This document shows, piece after piece, positions 44,482-52,695 of a DNA stretch of 64,000 nucleotides (positions are counted from its first letter, which is position 1; the number at the start of each line of letters is the position of its first letter). The notes beneath the pieces are model-generated. The model saw only the letters and a list, made by a program, of their open reading frames with translations, was not told the origin of the DNA and ran no database searches. Source of the stretch: Pontibacter deserti (GTDB lineage Bacteria; Bacteroidota; Bacteroidia; Cytophagales; Hymenobacteraceae); contig NZ_JALPRS010000001.1 in assembly GCF_023630255.1 (NCBI RefSeq), positions 1,550,001 through 1,614,000 on the forward strand, given 5' to 3'. The position numbers and the translations under genes are program-made.

Positions 44482-45768
44482 ATGATTGCGAAATTAATTT
44501 CCTTTTCGCTCCGTAACCGTTTCATTGTGCTGCTTATTGCGGCAGCGCTGTTCGGCTGGGGCTTATATTCGGTGCAGACAAACAAGGTGGACGCTATCCC
44601 CGATCTGTCTGAAAACCAGGTGATCGTTTTTACCGAGTGGATGGGCCGCAGCCCGCAGATCATCGAAGACCAGATCACCTACCCGCTCGTGACCAACCTG
44701 CAGGGCCTGCCCGAGGTGAAGTATGTGCGCGGCAGCTCGATGTTTGGCATGAGCTTTATCTATGTGATTTTTGAAGATGAGACCGATGTGTACTGGGCAC
44801 GCGAACGGGTACTGGAACGCCTGAGTTCTGTAGGTAACATGCTGCCCGAAGGCGTTGCTCCTACCCTTGGCCCGGACGGTACGGGCGTAGGACACATACT
44901 TTGGTATACTTTAGACGCACCGGGCATGGACCTGGGCGAGCAGCGCGCATTGCAGGACTGGTACATAAAATTCGGTTTGCAGAACGTGAAAGGTGTGAGT
45001 GAAGTGGCCTCTTTTGGCGGTTTCCAGAAACAGTACCAGGTAACCATCGATCCGAATAAACTTACCTACTATAAGCTTTCCATACCACAGGTTATCCAGT
45101 CCATCCGGGCTAATAACAACGAAGCCGGCGGCCGCAAATTCGAGCTCTCCGACATCGGTTATATCATCAAAACAACTGGCTATTTACAATCTGCTGAAGA
45201 GATTCAGAACATTGCCATTGCGACCAACAACACCATTCCGGTACGCGTGCGTGATGTGGCGTCGGTGCAGATGACGGGCGAAAGCCGACTAGGTATTTTT
45301 GATGTAAACGGTGAAGGCGAGGCAGTAGGTGGCATTGTAGTAATGCGTTATGGTGAGAATGCCGATGAGGTAATAGACAATGTAAAAGTGAAGATGGAAG
45401 AAGTCGCCGAAGGTCTTCCGAAAGGTGTGAAATTCAACATCGTCTACGACCGCAGCGGTCTGATTAATGAGTCGATAGATTCCATCAGAACTACCCTTAT
45501 CGAAGAAATGCTGGTGGCCTCGGCCATCGTATTTTTGTTCCTCTTCCATTGGCGCAGTGCCTTGGTTATACTTATTCAGTTGCCGCTTTCGGTTGCCATA
45601 GGTTTTATACTTCTCAACGCCTTCGGTATCTCCTCCAACATTATGTCACTAACCGGTATCGCCCTGTCCATTGGTGTGATCGTGGACGACGCCATTGTAA
45701 TGGTAGAGAACGCCTACCGGCACTTGGCGGACGCTCAGAAAGGTAAAAAATGGATGGAAGAGGAATAG
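44482..45768 (+). CDS. CusA/CzcA-type RND metal pump, N-terminal half of split gene
   Basis: The 428-residue product matches the first part of heavy-metal RND pumps. It starts ISFSLRNRFIVLLI (helix 1), continues through the porter region with PDLSENQVIVFTEWMGRSPQ and helices 2-4, and includes GVIVDDAIVMVENAYRHL with proton-relay Asp402 and Asp403. It ends in a short basic/acidic tail KGKKWMEEE just after helix 4. The stop lies 1 base before a 114-base palindrome, and the rest of the pump continues in another frame at 45906. The break is in the cytoplasmic loop between helices 4 and 5, so two chains could still assemble. Together the halves have about 1060 residues, the normal CusA size. Confidence 0.9.
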   Translation: MIAKLISFSLRNRFIVLLIAAALFGWGLYSVQTNKVDAIPDLSENQVIVFTEWMGRSPQIIEDQITYPLVTNLQGLPEVKYVRGSSMFGMSFIYVIFEDETDVYWARERVLERLSSVGNMLPEGVAPTLGPDGTGVGHILWYTLDAPGMDLGEQRALQDWYIKFGLQNVKGVSEVASFGGFQKQYQVTIDPNKLTYYKLSIPQVIQSIRANNNEAGGRKFELSDIGYIIKTTGYLQSAEEIQNIAIATNNTIPVRVRDVASVQMTGESRLGIFDVNGEGEAVGGIVVMRYGENADEVIDNVKVKMEEVAEGLPKGVKFNIVYDRSGLINESIDSIRTTLIEEMLVASAIVFLFLFHWRSALVILIQLPLSVAIGFILLNAFGISSNIMSLTGIALSIGVIVDDAIVMVENAYRHLADAQKGKKWMEEE

Positions 45769-45882
45769 AATTTTGAATGAACTCCAACTGTCATTTCGAA
45801 CAAAGTGAGAAATCTATTTAGAATTTCAGATAGATCTCTCCTTCCGTCGAGATGACAAAAGAAAAATCACTCATTCAAAATT
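45769..45882. repeat. Nested palindrome splitting the RND pump gene
   Basis: A perfect 12-base outer arm AATTTTGAATGA (45769-45780) pairs with TCATTCAAAATT (45871-45882). Inside, TGTCATTTCGAACAAAG... (45789-45815) forms an imperfect stem with ...CCGTCGAGATGACA (45832-45857). The inner element has the look of the widespread Bacteroidetes repeat built on TGTCATTTCGA and GAGAAATCT. It carries no gene. Confidence 0.85.
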
Positions 45883-45905
45883 CAATTATTCAAAATTGAA
45901 TCAAC

Positions 45906-47804
45906 ATGAAATTATCAAAAGAAGATAGAATCCGGATCATTGAGAAAGCTGCCAAGCAGGTGGGCCCGAGCGTGTTCTGGAGTACCATAATTGTAATTAC
46001 CTCCTTTCTGCCGGTGTTCCTGCTAACAGGTCAGGAGGGCAAGCTGTTTGGTCCGCTGGCGTGGACGAAGACGTTCATCCTTATCGTAGACGCCATCGTG
46101 GCGATCACGCTTACGCCTGTGCTCATCTCTTTTTTCCTGAAAGGGAAGTTTAAGGAAGAGACAGCTAACCCGATAAACCGGGCACTGGAGCGTGTGTATG
46201 GACCTTTATTGCGTTGGTGCCTGAATTGGCGCAAAACAACTATAGGCGTAAACATTATTGCATTACTGGTGGCTATTCCCATGCTCTTTAGTTTGGGAAC
46301 GGAGTTTATGCCGCCGCTGGACGAAGGCTCTATCCTGTTCATGCCGGTTACGCTGCCCGATATTTCGAATGCCGAAGCCAAGCGCATTCTGCAGGTGCAG
46401 GACAAGATCATCAAATCAGTGCCGGAAGTGGAAAGCGTGTTGGGCAAAGCTGGTCGTGCCAGCACTGCCACCGACAACTCCCCTATCAGTATGATCGAGA
46501 CCATCATCATGCTCAAACCGCAGTCGGAGTGGCGCGAAGGTATAACCAAACAGGACATCATCCGCGAACTGGATACCAAACTGCAGATTCCGGGTGTAGT
46601 GAACGGCTGGACCCAACCGATCATCAACCGCATTAACATGCTGGCAACCGGTATCCGTACCGATGTGGGCGTAAAAGTATACGGCCAGAATCTGGACTCT
46701 ATTGCGGCTGTTTCGGAACGGGTGCGTGGCGCGCTGCGCAATGTGGAAGGCGTAAATGACCTTTATGTAGAGCCGATCACAGGCGGCAAGTACCTGGAGA
46801 TCGACATCAACCGCGAAGCCCTGAGCCGCTATGGTTTAACTGTAGACGACGTGAACATGATTGTGGAATCTGCCCTGGGCGGTACACCGATCGGCAATAC
46901 CATCGAAGGTCGTCAGAGATTTTCTATCAACGTGCGCCTGGCGCAGGAGTACCGCAACAGCGTAGAGCGTATTCAACGCATTCCGATCCAGGCAGCTGCT
47001 GCGGGTACAATTCCACTTTCTTCGGTGGCAACGGTTGGCTTTACAGATGGCCCACCGATGATCACATCTGAAAATGCGCAGTTGCGCGGAGCCGTACTTT
47101 TCAACGTGCGCGACCGCGATCTGGGCAGCACCGTGAAGGAAGCCATGGAGAAGATCAGCAACGAAGTAACAGGTATACCAAACGGCTATTACCTGGAGTG
47201 GAGCGGCCAGTGGGAAAACCAGGTACGCGCTACCCAAACGCTGCAGCTTATCATTCCGCTTGTGGTAATAATTATCTTCCTGATCTTATACTTCTCTTTC
47301 AACTCCCTGAAAGAAGCCTTCTTCAGTTTGGTCACGATCCCTTTCGCGCTGATCGGCGGCGTGTTCATCGTCTACTTTTATGGCGTGAATTTATCGGTGG
47401 CTGTGGCAGTGGGCTTTATTGCGCTGTTCGGTATGGCCATCGAAACGGGTATGCTGATGGTGGTGTACCTGAACGAAGCTATGAAAGAGCTGGTAGAGAT
47501 CAAAGGCAATTCCCACGAAACCATCACCAAACAGGATATCCGCGACTTTGTATTTAAAGGTGCCGTGAAGCGCCTGCGTCCGAAGATCATGACGGTGTCC
47601 GTATCGCTGTTCGGTCTGATTCCGGTACTATGGGCAACGGGTGTGGGTACCGATGTGATGTTACCGATCGTGCTTCCGCTTATCGGGGGCGTATTTACCT
47701 CTTCCATCCACATCCTGCTGGTAACGCCGGTAGTGTTCGAAATGGTGAAAGAATATGAATTAAAGAAACACGGCAAACTGGATATCTACGATGTTAAGCA
47801 TTAA
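45906..47804 (+). CDS. CusA/CzcA-type RND metal pump, C-terminal half of split gene
   Basis: The 632-residue product starts KLSKEDRIRIIEKAAKQVG and continues with helix 5 (GPSVFWSTIIVITSFLPVF), the second porter and docking region, FMPPLDEGSILFMPVTLPD, and helices 7-12, ending in the usual short tail. In-frame stops precede the ATG, so it cannot be read from the N-terminal half without a frameshift. The start follows the spacer TTCAAAATTGAATCAAC, which closely resembles the spacers before both adaptor genes downstream and may serve as translation signal. The last 14 bases overlap the TolC-family gene. It probably works with the first half as a two-chain pump. Confidence 0.9.
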   Translation: MKLSKEDRIRIIEKAAKQVGPSVFWSTIIVITSFLPVFLLTGQEGKLFGPLAWTKTFILIVDAIVAITLTPVLISFFLKGKFKEETANPINRALERVYGPLLRWCLNWRKTTIGVNIIALLVAIPMLFSLGTEFMPPLDEGSILFMPVTLPDISNAEAKRILQVQDKIIKSVPEVESVLGKAGRASTATDNSPISMIETIIMLKPQSEWREGITKQDIIRELDTKLQIPGVVNGWTQPIINRINMLATGIRTDVGVKVYGQNLDSIAAVSERVRGALRNVEGVNDLYVEPITGGKYLEIDINREALSRYGLTVDDVNMIVESALGGTPIGNTIEGRQRFSINVRLAQEYRNSVERIQRIPIQAAAAGTIPLSSVATVGFTDGPPMITSENAQLRGAVLFNVRDRDLGSTVKEAMEKISNEVTGIPNGYYLEWSGQWENQVRATQTLQLIIPLVVIIIFLILYFSFNSLKEAFFSLVTIPFALIGGVFIVYFYGVNLSVAVAVGFIALFGMAIETGMLMVVYLNEAMKELVEIKGNSHETITKQDIRDFVFKGAVKRLRPKIMTVSVSLFGLIPVLWATGVGTDVMLPIVLPLIGGVFTSSIHILLVTPVVFEMVKEYELKKHGKLDIYDVKH

Positions 47805-49098
47805 GAAATATACTTTAGAAAGTCCCCCTTTGAAGGGGGCAGGGGGATGTTTTGCAGTTGCTGCAATACTTATACTTTCCCTGTTGATAATAGCTCCCAC
47901 ACACGCCCAGCAAGTGCAAACCATGAACCTGGACAGTGTGCTGCAACGGATCAGCAATAACAACCCCATGCTGCAGATGTACGAAAGCAGATCTAAAGCT
48001 ATGGATGCTTACTCCGAAGGTGCTAAAAGCTGGATGGCTCCTATGGTTGGCGGGGGTGTTTTCATGTCACCTTACCCAGGCGCTGAAGTGATGGAAGACC
48101 GCGACAAAGGTTCAATCATGGTTTCGGCGGAGCAGGATGTGCCCAACCCTGTTAAACTGCGAGCCAAGGAAAAATACATGAAGTCTCGTGCTGGTATTGA
48201 GTTAGCTGCAAAGGATGTTACTTATAACCAGCTTCGTGCTGAAGCCAAAACTGCTTACTACAATTGGGTGGTGTTGGAGAAACAGATGGCAGTGCTGAAA
48301 GATAACGAGCGCATTATGGAGTTCATGCTGAAGCTGGCCCGTATCCGCTACCCCTACAGCCAGGGCAAACTGGGCAGCATTTACAAGGCGGAGGCCAGGC
48401 TGCACGAAGTGAAGAACATGCAGCTGATGACGGCTAACCAGATCGAACAGCAGAACGTGCAGCTCAATACCCTGATGAATTTGCCTAAAGATCAGAAGTA
48501 TAAAATTGACACCACGGTAACCATACCGGAACCTGCCATACTTGCTGTAGATACTACCTACCTGACCGGTGCCCGCAGCGACGTGCGCCAGCTCGACAGA
48601 ACGATCGAATCGATGCAGCTGAATGTGCAGATGGAGAAACTGGAACGATTACCGGACTTTAAACTGCGCTTCGACCACATGTACCCGCGCGACCCAATGA
48701 TGCCGCAGCAGTTCACGGCGATGGGCATGATCTCGATACCGATTGCGCCCTGGTCGTCGAAGATGTACAAGGCCAACACCAAAGCCATGAACCTGGAGAT
48801 ACAAAGCATGCAGCGCGAGCGCGAATCTATCCTGAACGAAGCACAAGGTATGGCCCGCAACATGGCCCTGGAGCTGAACACCATGCGCCAGCAGGCAGAC
48901 AACTATAACAACAAGATCATCCCGGCTTTTAAAAAGAACTATGATGTGACCATGCTTGCTTACGAGCAGAACAACGCCGATCTGCCTTTGGTGATCGATG
49001 CCTGGGAGTCGCTGAACATGGCCCAGATGGAGTACCTGAAGATCCTTCAGTCACTCTTCCAGATGACCGTGAACTACGAAAAAGAGATAGAAAGATAA
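47791..49098 (+). CDS. TolC-family outer-membrane efflux protein (CusC-like)
   Basis: The 435-residue protein is the outer-membrane channel of the copper/silver pump. After the leader it shows the helical-repeat pattern of TolC, with MNLDSVLQRISNNNPMLQ at the mature start and a second repeat near the end (MAQMEYLKILQSLFQMTV). Met-rich stretches (MYPRDPMMPQQFTAMGM) suit a copper role. The start overlaps the pump gene by 14 bases. The N-region of the signal peptide, ESPPLKGAGGC, is encoded by a palindromic repeat (separate entry). The hydrophobic core FAVAAILILSLLIIAPTHAQ then follows normally. Confidence 0.9.
   Translation: MLSIKKYTLESPPLKGAGGCFAVAAILILSLLIIAPTHAQQVQTMNLDSVLQRISNNNPMLQMYESRSKAMDAYSEGAKSWMAPMVGGGVFMSPYPGAEVMEDRDKGSIMVSAEQDVPNPVKLRAKEKYMKSRAGIELAAKDVTYNQLRAEAKTAYYNWVVLEKQMAVLKDNERIMEFMLKLARIRYPYSQGKLGSIYKAEARLHEVKNMQLMTANQIEQQNVQLNTLMNLPKDQKYKIDTTVTIPEPAILAVDTTYLTGARSDVRQLDRTIESMQLNVQMEKLERLPDFKLRFDHMYPRDPMMPQQFTAMGMISIPIAPWSSKMYKANTKAMNLEIQSMQRERESILNEAQGMARNMALELNTMRQQADNYNNKIIPAFKKNYDVTMLAYEQNNADLPLVIDAWESLNMAQMEYLKILQSLFQMTVNYEKEIER
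47821..47850. repeat. C5/G5 palindromic repeat inside the TolC leader
   Basis: AGTCCCCCTTTGAAGGGGGC followed by AGGGGGATGT has the same plan as the units at 21721 and 21807: a C-tract, a TTGA-like centre, a G-tract and a second G-tract before TGT. Here it is translated as residues 11-20 of the TolC-family precursor. Confidence 0.75.
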
Positions 49099-49102
49099 AT
49101 TG

Positions 49103-49182
49103 TGAATGAGCGAATGTGTGTATGAGTGAATTCAAAACTTACGCACACATTCATTCACTCAATCACTCAATCAAAATTGAAC
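49103..49182. repeat. Palindromic spacer before adaptor gene 1
   Basis: TGAATGA (49103) can pair with TCATTCA (49151), and GAATGTGTG (49112) with CACACATTC (49144). The right side has three TCACTCA-type steps and ends ATCAAAATTGAAC just before the ATG. It resembles the spacers at 45868-45905 and 50527-50568. Confidence 0.55.
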
Positions 49183-50499
49183 ATGAAACGATATTTGAAT
49201 ATACTTTTCCTTGCGCTGGCTATACTGGTAGCTGCCTGCAAAGGAGAAGACCATAAACATGCGGAAGGTGCTACGGAGTATACCTGCCCGATGCACCCGC
49301 AGATTGTGCAGAACGAGCCTGGCACCTGCCCTATCTGCGGCATGGACCTGGTGCCAAAAGCGGTGCATGGCGATGGCGTAGAGATAACCGAAGACCTGGC
49401 GTTCCTGCTGAAGCCTACAAACAGCACTGTGGTTGCCAGCATTGCCACGACCAAACCGGAGCAGAAAACGGCAGAGGCAAGTATAAAAATGGATGGCATT
49501 ATCACCTACGATCCACGCAGGGTGTACTCAGTGCCGGCACGCGTGGGTGGGCGCATTGAGAAGCTGTTTGTAAAGTATAATTTTCAGCCGATCCGCAAAG
49601 GCCAGAAGCTGATGGAAGTCTACAGCCCGGACATGATCACGGCACAGAAGGAGCTTTTATATTTAGTACAGTCGGCTCCGGAAGATAAGCAACTGATACA
49701 GGCTGCCAGGCAAAAACTGCAGTACCTCGGTGCTACCAACGAGCAGATCAACCGCCTTATTAGCCGCGGCGAAGAGAGCTATACTTTTGCGCTTTACAGC
49801 CCTTACGATGGCTACGTGATAGACCTGAATGCAACTGCTCCGGCAGCCACGGCAAGTATGGCAGCAGCACCTGCAGCAGCCAGCGCAGGAGGCGGTATGG
49901 ACGCGATGGGCGGAGGCGGTGCAGCCACAGCTGCTACACCAGCTACAGCACCCGCAACTCCAGCCGGACAAGCCATACAATTGCGCGAAGGCATGTATGT
50001 AACGGTTGGTCAGCCGCTGGTGCGTGTGGTAAATGCGGAGCAGTTATGGGCCGAGTTTAATGTGCCTGCCGGCGAAATGAGCTCACTGGCAAAAGGCTCA
50101 CCTATAGTCATTAATTTCCCGCAATTGCCGGGTGAAAAACTGGAAGCAAAAGTAGATTTCTTTCAGCCGTTTTTTGACGAAGGCGAGAACTTTGCCAAAG
50201 TGCGGGTATACCTGCCACGCGACAACAAACAGGTGATGGTAGGTCAGTTAGTAAGCGGCCAAGCTACTTATAAAACAGAAGCTGCCCTTTGGATTCCGAA
50301 AGCTGCCGTACTGGACATTGGTACAAAGACAGTCGCCTTCAAAAAAGTGGATGGCGTTTTTGAGCCGGTTGCTGTTACCACTGGCGCAGGTGCAGGAAAC
50401 GAGATCCAAATCACTTCCGGTTTAAAACAAACAGATGTGATCGCCGCCAACGCGCAATTCCTGGTAGACAGCGAAAGCTTTATAAGAGTTAATAACTGA
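49183..50499 (+). CDS. CusB-type periplasmic adaptor with heavy-metal-binding box, copy 1
   Basis: I start at the ATG at 49183; an upstream ATG would translate the spacer. The 438-residue lipoprotein has Cys19 (AILVAAC) as lipid site. The heavy-metal-binding box [11 protein letters not shown]...[10 protein letters not shown] follows, with Cys35, Cys49 and Cys52. The adaptor body runs from [19 protein letters not shown] to [17 protein letters not shown] long Ala/Gly/Thr/Met-rich insertion (about 218-268) breaks the barrel-sandwich region. It joins the TolC channel to the RND pump and may hand over Cu(I) or Ag(I). A second adaptor gene follows 69 bases later. Confidence 0.9.
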   Translation: MKRYLNILFLALAILVAACKGEDHKHAEGATEYTCPMHPQIVQNEPGTCPICGMDLVPKAVHGDGVEITEDLAFLLKPTNSTVVASIATTKPEQKTAEASIKMDGIITYDPRRVYSVPARVGGRIEKLFVKYNFQPIRKGQKLMEVYSPDMITAQKELLYLVQSAPEDKQLIQAARQKLQYLGATNEQINRLISRGEESYTFALYSPYDGYVIDLNATAPAATASMAAAPAAASAGGGMDAMGGGGAATAATPATAPATPAGQAIQLREGMYVTVGQPLVRVVNAEQLWAEFNVPAGEMSSLAKGSPIVINFPQLPGEKLEAKVDFFQPFFDEGENFAKVRVYLPRDNKQVMVGQLVSGQATYKTEAALWIPKAAVLDIGTKTVAFKKVDGVFEPVAVTTGAGAGNEIQITSGLKQTDVIAANAQFLVDSESFIRVNN

Positions 50500-50526
50500 T
50501 TTGAAGATTAGAAAATTTGGAGATGT

Positions 50527-50568
50527 GAAAATTCACTCATCCACTCAATCACTCATTCAAAATTAAAC
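50527..50568. repeat. TCACTCA-rich spacer before adaptor gene 2
   Basis: The spacer has ATTCACTCATCCACTCAATC and then ACTCATTCAAAATTAAAC directly before the ATG. It shares these words with the spacers before the C-terminal pump half and adaptor 1, but lacks an obvious pairing left arm. Confidence 0.5.
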
Positions 50569-51768
50569 ATGAGACGATATCTGAACATACTCTTCCTGCT
50601 GGTTGCTATACTTGTAGCGGCCTGCTCTGTGGAAGAAAAAACACATGCAGAAGGCGAAAAGGCTGCCTATACCTGCCCGATGCACCCGCAAATTGTGCAG
50701 GACAAGCCCGGCACCTGCCCTATCTGCTTCATGGACCTGGTGCCGGTGTCGCAGTCCGATAAGGAGAACGGAGAACTGATGCTAAGCGAGAGCCAGATCG
50801 CGCTGGGCAACATCAAAACCAAACGTATAAAATCTGGTTCGGTGGGCAGCAATTCCATACTTACCGGCAAGCTGGTGCTCGACGAGACCCAGACTGATGT
50901 GATTAGCAGTCGCGCCGCCGGACGAATTGAAAAACTATACCTGAAAGAAAGCGGACAAACTATAAAAAAAGGTCAGCCACTATACGAACTATACTCTGAA
51001 GAGCTCCTGACGCTGCAACGCGAGTACCTGCTGTCTTTGGCGCAAAACCGTGAATTAGGGAAAGAAAACCCACGTTTTGCTTCGTTCCTAGAGGCTGCCA
51101 AAAAGAAGCTTCTGCTTTACGGTTTAACCGAAGGCCAGATCCGCAATCTTGCCAGAACAGGACAGGTTAGTTCGCGCATTACTTTTGTAGCTCCTGCCGG
51201 TGGTGTGGTTACAGAAGTAGCCGCTGCCGAAGGACAGTATGTGGCTGAAGGCGGCGTACTGTATCGCTTGGGAAAACTGGGCAAGATCTGGGTAGAAGCC
51301 GAGCTGTATCCGCAGGAAGTTGTTAACGTGAAAGAAGGAGATCCGATCAAAGTTTCGGTAGAAGGATTTGGCCAGGAGCCAGTTACAGCAAAAGTTACTT
51401 TCATTAGTCCTGAGTTCAGGGCCGGCACACAGGTTGCTATACTTCGAGCAGACCTATCAAACCTTAATGACCAGTACCTGCCGGGTATGCAGGCCAACGT
51501 TATACTTCCATCCGATATGGGGTCTAGTTTATCGCTTCCTACTGATGCAGTCATTCGCGACGAAAAAGGCGCCCATGTTTGGGTGCAGTCGGGTAAGGAT
51601 ACGTTCAAAGCCCGAATGGTAACACTTGGCGAAGAAAGCGCTGACAATGTAGCTATCCTTTCCGGGCTAAAAGAAAACGACAAGGTAGTAGTATCGGGCG
51701 CATACCTGCTTTACAGCGAGTTTGTATTGAAGAAAGGCGCTAACCCAATGGCCGGCCATCAGCATTGA
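50569..51768 (+). CDS. CusB-type periplasmic adaptor with heavy-metal-binding box, copy 2
   Basis: The 399-residue lipoprotein (Cys19) has a first 58 residues nearly equal to those of copy 1: the same RRYLNILFL signal and CPMHPQIVQ box with Cys36, Cys50 and Cys53, but CPICFMDLVP in place of [10 protein letters not shown]. The adaptor body is then clearly different (SESQIALGNIKTKRI, GRIEKLYLKESGQTIKKGQ, LPTDAVIRDEKGAHVWVQ), close to standard CusB, without the Ala/Gly insertion. Two adaptors could form the mixed hexamer or serve different pumps. It ends 12 bases before a small membrane protein gene. Confidence 0.9.
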   Translation: MRRYLNILFLLVAILVAACSVEEKTHAEGEKAAYTCPMHPQIVQDKPGTCPICFMDLVPVSQSDKENGELMLSESQIALGNIKTKRIKSGSVGSNSILTGKLVLDETQTDVISSRAAGRIEKLYLKESGQTIKKGQPLYELYSEELLTLQREYLLSLAQNRELGKENPRFASFLEAAKKKLLLYGLTEGQIRNLARTGQVSSRITFVAPAGGVVTEVAAAEGQYVAEGGVLYRLGKLGKIWVEAELYPQEVVNVKEGDPIKVSVEGFGQEPVTAKVTFISPEFRAGTQVAILRADLSNLNDQYLPGMQANVILPSDMGSSLSLPTDAVIRDEKGAHVWVQSGKDTFKARMVTLGEESADNVAILSGLKENDKVVVSGAYLLYSEFVLKKGANPMAGHQH

Positions 51769-51780
51769 GTTATACTTTAT

Positions 51781-51909
51781 ATGAAAGACTGCTGCAAAAC
51801 CGGCGATGAAGAACCGAAAAGTAACTGGAGTAAATGGTGGAAGGTCATAGTTATTTCTGCCGTGGTGCTGGCCATATTTATAGTGCTTATGAATCAACTA
51901 AATTCTTAA
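51781..51909 (+). CDS. 42-residue single-helix microprotein with N-terminal Cys pair
   Basis: The reading frame begins MKDCCKTGDEEPKSNWSKWW and continues into one membrane helix (VIVISAVVLAIFIVLM), ending NQLNS. It starts 12 bases after the adaptor stop and ends 20 bases before the DUF3347 gene, in the same direction, filling the gap neatly. The Cys-Cys pair at the cytoplasmic end, a charged linker and a single helix suggest a small metal-binding or pump-modulating subunit. No homology can be asserted. Confidence 0.65.
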   Translation: MKDCCKTGDEEPKSNWSKWWKVIVISAVVLAIFIVLMNQLNS

Positions 51910-51929
51910 TTTTATACTTTAACCAAAAC

Positions 51930-52574
51930 ATGAAAAACATCATGAAGAAAACGTTTGTGGCTGCTGCCCTTGCAGCGTTTGTACTGACCTCCTGTGGAGA
52001 AAACAAGCAGGAAACTACTGCCGAAACCGAGAACATGGAGCACCACGAAGGTATGGCCCACGGCGACGCCATGCCAGCTGAAGGAAAAGTAGTGGTAGAA
52101 ACTCCGGATTATACTTCAGTAACCGGTCCGGTAAAAGAACAGATCACAGCCGTAGTAAACAGCTACCTGAAACTGAAAGACAATCTGGTGGCTTCTGACG
52201 CGCAGAAAGCACAGGCTGATGCTAAAGCCGTAGTAGCGGCTGCTGAAAAAGTTGATGTTTCCGGATTGCAGGGCGAGCAGAAAACGTTTGCTGAAGAAAA
52301 ACTGGGCGAAGTTAAACAGGCTGCCTCTAAAATGGCTGAATCTACAGACGTGGAAGCGCAGCGCGGCGAACTGGAACTGCTATCTGAAGCAACATTTGCC
52401 CTTACCAAAGCCTTTGGTGCTGCCGGCCAGACACTGTACTACCAGCACTGCCCAATGGCCAACAACGACCAGGGCGCTTACTGGCTGAGCTCAAACGAAG
52501 AGATCCGTAACCCATACTTTGGCGACGCGATGCTGAAGTGCGGTAGCAACGAAGAAGTTTATAGCAAAAAGTAG
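51930..52574 (+). CDS. DUF3347 lipoprotein
   Basis: The 214-residue lipoprotein (Cys22 in FVLTSC) has a His/Met/Glu-rich tether (NMEHHEGMAHGDAM). The DUF3347 domain begins near VKEQITAVVNSYLKLKDNLV and ends with the diagnostic YYQHCPMANNDQGAYWLSSN and NPYFGDAMLKCG. DUF3347 is often fused to CusB adaptors; here it is a separate gene at the end of the efflux operon. The Cys, His and Met residues suggest copper binding in the periplasm. I start at the ATG at 51930; ATG at 51942 is also possible. A strong terminator follows. Confidence 0.88.
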   Translation: MKNIMKKTFVAAALAAFVLTSCGENKQETTAETENMEHHEGMAHGDAMPAEGKVVVETPDYTSVTGPVKEQITAVVNSYLKLKDNLVASDAQKAQADAKAVVAAAEKVDVSGLQGEQKTFAEEKLGEVKQAASKMAESTDVEAQRGELELLSEATFALTKAFGAAGQTLYYQHCPMANNDQGAYWLSSNEEIRNPYFGDAMLKCGSNEEVYSKK

Positions 52575-52601
52575 AAGTACAATACTTTAACCTTATATAT
52601 A

Positions 52602-52634
52602 AAAGGTCATTACCCTTAACAGGTAATGACCTTT
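52602..52634. terminator. Bidirectional hairpin terminator
   Basis: AAAGGTCATTACC pairs with GGTAATGACCTTT around a 7-base loop; it ends the copper efflux operon and can also serve the converging glucan-phosphorylase-like gene. Confidence 0.9.
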
Positions 52635-52695
52635 AGTTTTTGATAGTTTTTGAACTTATACTTTGATGTTTTTAAGGAACAGTTTTTTCAGTCTA

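Noticed and set aside
45769-45905. Treating the split pump as a simple pseudogene or sequencing error
   Set aside because: The gap is a structured palindrome of known type and not a single indel, and both halves remain fully open; an error cannot be excluded without reads, but the evidence favours a real split.
46031-46741. Long open frame opposite the second half of the RND pump
   Set aside because: It is antisense to a well-supported coding sequence, with residue composition typical of a shadow frame.
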